This document shows positions 55,412 to 64,000 of a stretch of 64,000 bases of DNA, piece by piece. A program made the translations under genes and the position numbers. This DNA comes from Echiichthys vipera (lineage: Eukaryota; Chordata; Actinopteri; Perciformes; Trachinidae), in contig OY829660.1 of NCBI GenBank assembly GCA_963691815.1, positions 28,150,172 through 28,214,171 on the forward strand. The letters are read 5' to 3'. Each line of letters begins with the position of its first letter. The stretch's first letter is position 1. The notes under the pieces are model-generated. The model worked only from the letters and a program-made list of their open reading frames with translations, made no database searches and was not told where the DNA came from.

Positions 55412-56710
55412 TGTAGGTACTTTGGGTTTAATTGGATCAATAGTGTGACTATCAAATGAAATATTTGATAAGGAAAATTAATAAAGAAAAATTACTAAAA
55501 ATTAATGACTTCAATTTATTAAAAATGTCACACGGAGAACCAATCGAATGTAGGGCCTTGACTCACGTTGAGATTATGAGATTGAGTATTCTCAATAAAC
55601 TTATCGTTAATCAAGGAAATATTAGTTATCACCAATAATTATCAAAGATAATAATAAAAATGACTCTAGTTAAACCAGAGTTCCTCGGGGCACCACCGTC
55701 ATATACGGAGTGATAACTAATATTAAAGTCTCATGTAATATATTAAATTACTAATTAAGGGTTGAACACCGATAAATGTAATAGCTTAATTAGTTGAAGG
55801 ATTTAAAAGTTATTTTCTTAGTAGAAGCTGGCTCATTCATCTTTGTGTAATATTAAATAATCAGACATATGGTAAACACAAACATTTATTAACAGGTTAA
55901 TAAATGCAACAAACAAAACACAATAAACGAACTAAAGCTAACAGCAAACGTATGTTTGTGTGTGTGTGTGTGTGTGAGTGTGTGTGAGTGTGAGAGAGAG
56001 AGACAAAGAGGAGAGGTGGGGGGCTCGGACCCCTGCAGAGAGAGTGAACATTTAAGTTACACAAAGCACCAGAGGCTTGAAATCTCAGTTCTCAGTTCTT
56101 ATGACAAAGTTACAATTGGTTCTGGCCGTTCATAAAGTCCTATAACATGTAGTAATGCCCAGTTGGTGATTAGTTACCAGTCCATGAGATGGGAGATGTT
56201 TTGCGTTGCTTGATGCCAGTGGCTGGGTGAAGAAAGGAAGCTCCGTGGTAGTTCTTGTCTGATTGTGGCTCTTAGGCAAAAGAGGAAACAGATCGCTCTG
56301 TGCTGTGCTCAGTTGAGGATAACCGGTTGGTTAACCTTCGTGGTGATCCCACGCCATAGGCCAGGTCCAGGGCCGAGGGGACAGCTGGAAGCTGGTCTCC
56401 TGGAGTTGAGTGATCCGGGAGAGAGAGCGGGAGGAAGATCCGGGAGCAAGAGAGCGAGAGATGGGGGGCTTCACTTTATATAGGCCCGGATGATGTCATC
56501 ACCTGGGGGTCAATTCAGCCAATGAACAGTTTGGGTGCCTTGGAGAATTCACACCTGGGTGTGACCTTTTGTGGGAGAGAAGGCATGGCAGCAAAGGCTT
56601 TTGGGCCTAGTCTTTGTTTCAGCAGGCTGTGGGCCTACTTTTAATCAAACTGACAGTTCGAGTTAATCCAGAAAATGAACAATCATCTTTGGATGCCGGT
56701 TGCACCTACA
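55412..56710 (-). repeat. 3' LTR
   Basis: 1299 bases. TATATAA on the minus strand is at 56483-56477, with an ATTGGCTGAA motif about 40 bases upstream. It has a 357-bp segment (55709-56065), including a GT run, that the 5' LTR lacks but the solo LTR at 13 kb has. The deletion is therefore in the 5' LTR. Confidence 0.9.
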
Positions 56711-56722
56711 TATCCCCCCGAT
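56711..56722 (-). promoter_or_regulatory. Polypurine tract
   Basis: The minus strand reads CATCGGGGGGATA directly before the 3' LTR start TGTAGGTGC. It would prime plus-strand synthesis. Its position fixes the element's orientation. Confidence 0.8.
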
Positions 56723-57273
56723 GTCCTTGAGACTGCACCCGATGTGCGGTTTTAAGGGCATCTTTCACAGTCCATAGATGTACAGAGTTCATTTGTCAGT
56801 TCATTTAGTGTTTGCAACGTTTTGGGCAGTTATTTCACCAACTGGGAATTGGCTAAACACTACTAATATCTCGACTAGGCAAGAACAAAGTTACAAACAA
56901 AATCTAAACATGACAATGGCACTATACGAAATACATAATAAACATTGTTTCTCAGCTACTCTTCAGGTTAGTGAGAACAGAAGTGTTAGTTATGTAAATG
57001 ACTTAGGGTGAGATACAGATGAGATGCAGCTGTCAGTTGCATGAGGACAGTTGTATGTGTCCTAAACTAGTGTTTACCAGTAAGCTTCTTACAAAATACA
57101 AGGAGTTTATCCAAAAGTATTTGCAAAGTTTGTACAAGGTGTTAAGTCCAATCACAATTTGGGTCTTATTGAGTTTGCTGCGGCTGCTAACAAATCAAAG
57201 TTTACCAATTTAACTGTAAGAAAAGTAAGGCTGCTGAGCTTGCATTAATCTTACTATCAGTGCAGACGGACTG
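56723..57273 (-). other. Non-coding region between gag and 3' LTR
   Basis: 550 bases where protease, RT and integrase would be expected in an autonomous element. No retroviral pol motif in any frame. Confidence 0.65.
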
Positions 57274-57834
57274 TTACCTACAGAGCCGAGAGGAGCGGAC
57301 TCTGGAGCTCTGTTGTTTGAAGTTCTTCGTAACTCGTGGCTCAGGGCTGTAACGCTGCCTGTAGCCGTGTACAGAAAGACACTCAGAGGCGCTGTCACTG
57401 TTGGATTCTGAGCTGCGGTCAGAGATGCTTTGGTCATCATCTGAGCAGTGGTTTGGCAGGTCATTATGCTGGGCCAGGATCTCAGAATATGGCCTTCTAC
57501 AGCTCCTGCTCTGGGCATGACTATCCCGTGGCAGCTGGTGGACATGGCGTTTACGCTCTGCGTCCCTATGCTGTGTTTTGTCCCCCCCTTTCGATCTGTT
57601 CTGAGGGTGGGGTTCTGAGACAGAAGGTCTGTGCGACCTCATGGTGTTTGAGCTGCTGGAAGCAGATGTTGTTTCCCTTGCTTTGCAATTGAGAACAGTT
57701 TCCCAAGCCACCTGTGCTATTTTCCTAACCTCGTTAAGAGAGAGGTTATCTTTTCTTGTCTCAAGAATAACGTGCGTACGTATACAAGGATGAAGATTCT
57801 GCAAGTACAGGGACTTAAAGGTTGGGTTCTCTTC
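57274..57834 (-). pseudogene. Gag C-terminal part (separated by LINE insertion)
   Basis: Resumes with LEENPTFKSLYLQNLHPCIR and LSLNEVRKIAQVAWETVL, the end of a retroviral-type capsid. A serine/arginine/histidine-rich tail follows (QNRSKGGDKTQHRDAERKRH), with no CCHC zinc knuckle. The basic tail could bind RNA. It ends RSSRLCR and a stop at 57274. It would be continuous with the upstream Gag part without the LINE. Confidence 0.75.
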
Positions 57835-57839
57835 TAAGC

Positions 57840-60272
57840 AATTTCAATTCAATTCAATTTTATTTATAGTGTCAAATCATAACAAAAGTTATCTCAGGAC
57901 ACTTTACAGAGTAGGTAAAGACCACACTCAATGACTTATTTATGATTTACATAGACCCAACAATTCCTCTGTAGAGTACAGTGGCAACGAAAACCTTCCC
58001 TATAACAGGCAGGAACGTCAGACAGACCCAGCTCTGTGGAGGACGGCCATCTGTCTTGACCGGTTGGGGAGTAAGAAAAGGAGAGAGAAAGAGAGAAAAG
58101 ACACACAGATGGACAGGGAGAGACAGACAGACACACTTCCAGAGATGCAAGCAAAGCCTAACAGTAACTATAATATTTATAGTAATGTGAATATGACGTT
58201 TATGTTAAGGCAGTTAATACAACAGAATAGTAGAAACAAGCACAGCTAAGGTGACAGAATATGAAAATGATAATAATTATGGTGGCAAACACGATCAATG
58301 ATGAGTAGTGGCAATAGCAGCTACGATACAGCTACAAATTTTATAGTTTATTAAACTAGTGATAGTATATATGAGTAACAGTGACAATAGCAGCAGGAAG
58401 CGTCATGTAGGACCACGGCAGCAAGCACCACCACGATCAGCAGAGACCTGCGAGACGACAAAGCACAAACAGCTCCGGGGAAGAAGCTGAATCAGTAACA
58501 TGCATTGATGGGACATGAATGATTCAGACAGAGAGGAGAGAAGCTCAGAGTATCAGGAAAAGTATTATCCCCCGGCAGACTAGGCCTATAGCAGCATCAT
58601 TAAGCAGAATAAAGTCTTATCGTAAGCCCTAGCTGTAAGCTTTATCAAAAAGGAAAGTTTTAAGTTTACTCTTAAATAAGGGGACAGTGTCTGCCTCCCG
58701 AATAACATTTGGGAGTTTGTTCCACAGGAGAGGAGCTTGGTAGCTGAAGGCTCTGCCTCCCATTCTACTTTTGGAGACTCTAGGAACGACGAGTAGCCCT
58801 GCATTCTCAGAGCGCAGAGATCTAGTTGGGTGATACGGTACTATGAGCTCTTTAAGATACGACGGAGCCTGACCAATAAGAGCTTTGTACGTAAGGAGAA
58901 GGATTTTAAATTGTATTCTAGATTTTACAGGTAGCCAGTGCAGAGAAGCTAATACAGGAGAAATATGTTCTCTTCTATTTGTTTTAGTTAGTACACGAGC
59001 TGCAGCATTTTGGACCAACTGGAGACTCTTAACAGACTTATTGGAGCAGCCTGATAATAAGGAATTGCAATAGTCCAGCCTAGAAGTAACAAATGCATGA
59101 ACAAGTTTCTCTGCATCTTTCTGAGACACTATGTTCCTAATTTTTGCAATATTACGCAGGTGAAAATATGCAGTCCTTGTTGTTAGTTTTATGTGAGAAT
59201 CGAAGGACATATCCTGATCAAAAATAACACCCAGATTCCTTACTGTGGTGCTGGAGGACAACACTACATCATCCAGAGTAACAATATCTTTAGCTATTGA
59301 ATTTCGGAGGCCTTTGGGGCCAAGTACAATAATTTCAGTTTTGTCTGAGTTTAACATCAGGAAATTGCAGGTCATCCAGCTTTTTATTTCCTTAATGCAC
59401 ATTTGAAGTTTATCTAACTGATGGGTTTCTTCTGGTTTGACCGACAAATATAATTGTGTATCATCAGCATAACAAGGAAAATTTATGGAGTGCTTCCTTA
59501 TAATAATTCCTAAGGGAAGCATATATAAGGTGAAAAGAATCGGTCCAAGGACAGAACCCTGTGGGACTCCGTGACTAACTTTAGTGTGCATGGAGGATTT
59601 GTCATTAACATGTACAAACTGAGATCTATCTGATAAATATGACTTGAACCAGCTCAGTGCGGTTCCTTTAATGCCGATCAGATGCTCTAGTCTGTGTAGC
59701 AGGATGTGATGGTCAATAGTGTCGAAGGCAGCACTAAGATCTAGTAAGACAAGTACAGAGACAAGTCCTTTGTCTGAAGCTATTAGAAGGTCGTTAGTAA
59801 TTTTCACCAGTGCTGTCTCAGTGCTATGATTTGCTCTAAATCCTGACTGGAAATCCTCAAATAACTCATTATTATGTAAAAAGTCACACAACTGATTGGC
59901 AACTAATTTCTCGAGGATCTTAGAGAGAAAAGGAAGGTTAGATATAGGTCTATAGTTGGCTAGTACCTCAGGATCAAGACTGGGCTTTTTAAGAAGAGGT
60001 TTAATTACAGCTACTTTAAAAGACTGTGGTACATAACCTACTGACAAAGACATGTTAATCATATCTAATACAGGAGTGCTAATTAAAGGTAACACTTCTT
60101 TAAGTAACCTAGTTGGAATAGAGTCTAGAAGACAAGTAGAAGGTTTTGATGCTGAAATAGTAGAGTTTAATTTGTTAAGGTCGACTGTAGAAAAGCAGTC
60201 CAAGAATATTTCAGGTCGTACAGTTTGTAAGGTTCCTGGGTTTGATGAACAAATAGTGCCAAGCGAGTTGAT
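57840..60272 (-). mobile_element. L2-like LINE, 5'-truncated, intact RT frame, inserted in gag
   Basis: TAAGC flanks it at 57835-57839 and 60273-60277, a 5-bp target repeat. The 3' end has AATTCAATTC repeats and the 3'UTR seen in other copies. It begins at the codons for INSLGTICSSNPG, so the endonuclease and linker are missing. The whole RT and C-terminal region are open. The relative at 19-21 kb is far more decayed. Confidence 0.9.
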
Positions 60273-61226
60273 TAAGCCTGGTGCATTCTTTCCTTGAAAG
60301 TATACATGTCTCAAACGTCTATAGTAGTCTCTGGGACTCTCTTGACGGGAATGTTTAATTTGACTAGCTGCAACCAAAGAAGCGATTTCGTTTGCAGTAG
60401 AAGAGAATTCTTCTGTCAGTGCATGACGGAGCTCATTGTAGTCATTTCTGACTCTGGCAGGTTGAGACTGTATATCTTTGCGGACAGCTTTTGAGCTGGT
60501 TTTCCACACAAGTTTAACTTTCTCTCTCTGTGTTGCATTGGGCAGGTCAATTAGATTTTCATCTAATTCCCCAAAATGGTCCTCAATGTTATGATCGCAG
60601 TTGTCTGGATCAAACACGTCCATATCTTTAGCTAGAAGCTCAAGCTCTTCAAGGCGGGGACATTGTGAGGTCACCGTTTGTGAAGGCAAGACTATGCTAG
60701 CTCTGTCATCACTCTCAAAGTGATGCAGTGAGGAGGTAGAGCAGGACTGAACTTCCTTGGTCTGCTCTGGAGAGGGCGTTAATCTCTCATTGAGGGAGAA
60801 ATTTGAATTTGAAAAGCCAGAATCAGCAAGGCTCAATGACTTTGATGGGGCAAGAGTTTCTGATCTAAGCCCTAACAATTCCTTTTTGTGGGAGAAGAGT
60901 TGTGACTCTGCTGAGTGCAAATCTTCTAAATAACGCAGGACTTTGTGATTTGCTATCTGAACTTCACTGAAGAGATTAGCATTTTGAGCTTTAAGGGTTT
61001 CTATCTCCTTTTCTCATGCTATTTTGCTCTGACAGACAATGTTAATTTGCCGGTGAAAGTTCAGGAGCAAACATCTCAACACTGATCCTTTAGATGTGTC
61101 GCTGAGAAGTGATTCTATTTCTTTACTGCACTCACTTAAGTTCAATGTGTTAATGAACTCAGGGTAGCCAGGTTTAAGGCTTTGTGCTAGGGAAGAAATG
61201 AAATTCTCTACACTTGGGTTCTCCAT
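58629..61226 (-). CDS. Gag-LINE reverse transcriptase chimeric frame (one internal TGA)
   Basis: One frame runs from ATG at 61226 to a stop at 58629, 866 codons counting stops. It is broken only by TGA at 61016-61014 (codon 71); the part after codon 102 is a clean 763-codon frame. The Gag part (about codons 1-315) starts MENPSVENFISSLAQSL, has a coiled-coil-like stretch, an acidic region and a capsid motif (ESPRDYYRRLRHVYFQGKN). It then passes in frame into LINE RT: NYRPISNLPFLSKILEKL, FRANHSTETALVKIT, LLDLSAAFDTIDHHIL (first Asp), SHGVPQGSVLGPILF, FPCYADDTQLYLSV (YADD), and the C-terminal HAFVTSRLDYCNSLL. The LTR promoter lies upstream on the same strand. Whether it is translated is unknown; the TGA would limit it unless an internal start is used. 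Confidence 0.75.
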
Positions 61227-62049
61227 TGTTTGAAATGGAAGGTGAGATTAAAACTTGTTGTCTAGTACAACAATGCAATTGTTTTGGCTCTGGTGTTGCT
61301 GGGCAGACACCTTGTGATGTAAATTTGGAAGTACACTAGCCTAAAACAACAGTTCCTCTGATCTACACTATGTGGGTAGCTTGCTTCCTGCACGGGGAGG
61401 GGCAACTACTGCACCATGTGATTCTGGGACCAGAATTTACACTAACTGAGATGCGGGGCCGTCAGTCAGGGAATTATATCTGTAAAGTACTACTCAAGCT
61501 GAGGCACGTGGAAGAAACAGCAGGGCATGTAACTTTATTTCACAGGGCTGGTAGCACACTGTGGCTCTATCTATCTCCACTCAGGTTGAAATGCAAGGCA
61601 GTTCCAACAGTTCAAGCTCTCGGGTTCATAGGGCCGGGGGCACGCTATGAGTTAAGGGGAAGGAGCACTTAATTTAGCAACGACTTATGACAAGACTCAT
61701 TAGATTGCATTGAATATGTGATATTCAAATGCTAAACCAAACTTCAATAGCTAGCAGCAACAGCAAAATCTTAAGGGTACTATCAGGCTTACAGAGGTTC
61801 TCAATATTCTCAAATCGCTTTAGCTAAATTTGGAGAATTAATCAAATAACACCACTTTATACTTGTTTGTAAGTACAGCTGGATGTCTACTCATGTGGAA
61901 GACAAGTGGGGTTAAATGGAACGACTTTGGAAAATTTTGGATGAAAAATCCAAAAATTGTAAAATGTCCAAAAATATGACGAATATTAATTTCACAATAT
62001 TATGAATTATTGCCAAGCCAACATAACTAAGCCTCACATGGGGCACCAA
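61227..62049 (-). promoter_or_regulatory. Leader of the LTR element with primer binding site
   Basis: Directly after the 5' LTR, and one spacer T, the minus strand reads TGGTGCCCCATGTGAGGC (62048-62031), a primer-site-like sequence starting TGG. I could not assign its tRNA. The following 800 bases to the Gag ATG are non-coding and would hold packaging signals. A 100-codon plus-strand frame at 61370 is on the wrong strand and has no motif. Confidence 0.65.
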
Positions 62050-62985
62050 TGTAGGTACTTTGGGTTTAATTGGATCAATAGTGTGACTATCAAGTGAAAT
62101 ATTTGATAAGGAAAATTAATAAAGAAAAATTACTAAAAATGAATAACTTAAATTTATTAAAAATGTCACACGGAGAACCAATCGAATGTAGGGCCTTGAC
62201 TCACGTTGAGGTTATGAGATTGAGTATTCTCAATAAACTTATCGTTAATCAAGGAAATATTAGTTATCACCAATAATTATCAAAGATAATAATAAAAATG
62301 ACTCTAGTTAAACCAGAGTTCCTCGGGGCACCACCGTCATATACGGCAAGCACCAGAGGCTTGAAATCTCAGTTCTCAGTTCTTATGATAAGTTACAATT
62401 GGTTCTAGCCGTTCATAAAGTCCTATAACATGTAGTAATGCCCAGTTGGTGATTAGTTACCAGTCCATGAGATGGGAGATGTTTTGCGTTGCTTGATGCC
62501 AGTGGCTGGGTGAAGAAAGGAAGCTCCGTGGTAGTTCTTGTCTGATTGTAGCTCTTAGGCAAAAAAGGAAACAGATCGCTCTGTGCTGTGCTCAGTTGAG
62601 GATAACCGGTTGGTTAACCTTCGTGGTGATCCCACGCCATAGGCCAGGTCCAGGGCCGAGGGGACAGCTGGAAGCTGGTCTCCTGGAGTTGAGTGATCCG
62701 GGAGAGAGAGCGGGAGGAAGATCCGGGAGCGAGAGATGGGGGGCTTCACTTTATATAGGCCCGGATGATGTCATCACCTGGGGGTCAATTCAGCCAATGA
62801 ACAGTTTGGGTGCCTTGGAGAATTCACACCTGGGTGTGACCTTTTGTGGGAGAGAAGGCTTGGCAGCAAAGGCTTTTGGGCCTAGTCTTTGTTTCAGCAG
62901 GCTGTGGGCCTACTTTTGATCAAACTGACAGTTCGAGTTAATCCAGAAAATGAACAATCATCTTTGGATGCCGGTTGCACCTACA
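62050..62985 (-). repeat. 5' LTR
   Basis: 936 bases, same ends as the 3' LTR but lacking the 357-bp segment. TATATAA on the minus strand is at 62757-62751. The GAGCGAGAG stretch downstream is shorter than in the 3' LTR (GAGCAAGAGAGCGAGAG). It would drive the Gag-RT frame. Confidence 0.9.
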
Positions 62986-63046
62986 CCAGTCCTGTCACAC
63001 TATCAGTTTATTTAAAATAAAAGAGACATAGGAAGGGACATACTGG

Positions 63047-63335
63047 GCCTTTCTGTGTGGAGTTTGCATGTTCTCCCCGTGTCTGCGTGGGTTTCCTCCG
63101 GGTTCCCCGGTTTCCTCCCACAATCTGAAAGACATGCACGTGTTAGGTTAACTGATGACTCTAAACTTGCCAATAAGTGTGAATGGTTGTCTGTCTCTGT
63201 ACGTCTCTATGTGCCCTGCGATAGACTGGCGTCCTGTCAAGGGTGTACCCCGCCTCACAGCCGATGTCAGCTGAGATCGGCTCCAGCCCCCCGTGACCCC
63301 GACAGGGACAAATGGTTGAAGATGAATGAATGAAC
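63047..63335 (+). repeat. Dispersed LINE-tail repeat, fullest copy
   Basis: Reads GTGTGGAGTTTGCATGTTCT, CGGTTTCCTCCCACAATCTG, ACTGGCGTCCTGTCAAGGGT, GATCGGCTCCAGCCCCCCGT, and ends GACAGGGACAAATGGTTGAA then GATGAATGAATGAAC. Its parts explain the fragments at 15.1, 32.0 and 49.4 kb. Class uncertain (RTE-like LINE 3' end suspected). Confidence 0.75.
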
Positions 63336-64000
63336 AAACACTTTCCACAATGTTCCCCTGGTCTGGGTCACACACTATAACATTTGAATGCTGGTGCTGG
63401 ACTCGCTTGGGCCGGCCCAATATGCAGCCTTCTGTGGTGGGTTGTCTCAACACAGTTCAGACATCTCCTGGATCCTCGCTTCCAGCAGCTGGAAACACAA
63501 GTAATATATTGGTGCTGTTCTGTGGTATTGTGTGTACGTGTGCGCATGGGTTACATGGGTGCCCGTACATGTGCATCTGCACTTTGCAAAAGTCCAACTT
63601 TCCCAACCGGGCCGTGATCGCCAAGCGTGCCATGCCAGGGCGTGGAACAGTTGTACTCATACTGGTTAAACTAACTAGACTTTAGCTGTGAAGCGTTCTT
63701 GGGCACGGTATGGATGGACAGTATGAGTGCACCCTTACCCTCTTTCTTGTCTGGGCTGAACCTCTCATGGCTTCAGCTTGGGGTGCAGGGTCTGGCTGAC
63801 TGGATCTGGATCTGTTCTGGAGTGTCTCAGATTAAGTCTTACATGCCGCTTGAAAAAGAGAAAAAGTAAAAAAAAAAAAAAAAGAAGGAAAGAACACCAC
63901 CACGAACAACAAAATGTGTTCAGATTAAAGTTACTTAAATATAAAGACTCCATTGTCTTCCATCAAATAAGAAGTCACAGTCTCACTGTGGGGAGAGCTC
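63336..64000. other. No gene recognised
   Basis: Short frames on both strands without family motifs, plus an A-rich run near 63866-63883. May be the start of another locus beyond the window. Confidence 0.45.

Larger units (their letters stand above)
55412..62985 (-). mobile_element. LTR retroelement with Gag only, both LTRs present
   Basis: The LTRs begin TGTAGGTGCAACCGG and end GTACCTACA in minus orientation. The primer site follows the 5' LTR (62031-62048), and a polypurine tract (CGGGGGGATA) precedes the 3' LTR. Flanks are CTAG (55408-55411) and CCAG (62986-62989), a possible 4-bp target repeat with one change; the family's solo LTR has CTAC on both sides. Between them is a Gag frame split by an L2-like LINE, and no protease, RT or integrase of its own. 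By eye the LTRs differ by roughly a dozen substitutions plus a 357-bp length difference, so it is fairly young. Protein supply in trans would be needed. Confidence 0.9.

Noticed and set aside
56265..56483. Plus-strand frames repeated at 62596-62919
   Set aside because: They lie within the two LTRs on the antisense strand; duplication of the LTR explains their similarity.
61370..61672. 100-codon plus-strand frame in the LTR-element leader
   Set aside because: Antisense to the element, no conserved motif, expected by chance.

Overview
The window looks like teleost fish nuclear DNA. It carries one recognisable host gene segment: a large first coding exon of an organic-anion-transporter gene, best matched to slco5a1, on the minus strand at 9014-9968. 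Nearly everything else is transposon-derived. The mix of L2-like, Rex1- and Rex3-like and L1 LINEs, Ty3/gypsy elements, endogenous retrovirus-like LTR elements, hAT, PIF/Harbinger and Tc1 DNA elements is typical of ray-finned fish.

Layout. 1-9013 should be intron of the slco5a1-like gene (transcription runs right to left); it holds repeats, and I find no second exon. 9014-10.8 kb is the exon plus a GC-rich upstream stretch that may be the promoter. 10.9-12.2 kb holds an unclassified repeat. 12.2-18.5 kb is one broken L1 (minus strand) opened by four insertions: a solo LTR with its own insert, a LINE-tail repeat, an hAT-type element and a gypsy relic. 18.5-26.1 kb is a chain of LINE, hAT and gypsy relics, including a gypsy pol with a long intact PR-RT-RNase H frame.

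26.5-35.3 kb is a three-level nest. A SCAN-gag, Gmr1-type gypsy was split by a Harbinger element (3-bp AAT repeats), which was split by an endogenous retrovirus with a tRNA-Tyr-type primer site (5-bp CCGAC repeats). 35.3-40.2 kb holds LINE fragments and a broken ZMYM-like hAT transposase. 40.5-43.6 kb is a nearly full-length L2-like LINE. 44.2-45.4 kb is a small non-autonomous gypsy with 28-bp tandem arrays. 46-52.3 kb carries an hAT-type element, a solo gypsy LTR, two nested Harbingers, a Tc1 relic and LINE tails. 52.3-55.2 kb is a second broken L1 with an insertion, then a Rex3 tail.

55.4-63.0 kb is an LTR element with both LTRs, primer site and polypurine tract. It encodes only Gag, and an L2-like LINE has inserted inside gag. 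The result is one long frame (61226 to 58629) running from Gag into LINE reverse transcriptase, broken by a single TGA. This is the most unusual arrangement in the window.

No rRNA, tRNA, CRISPR array or bacterial-type operon is visible. All family calls were made by reading motifs, without a database search, so clade names below superfamily level are provisional.
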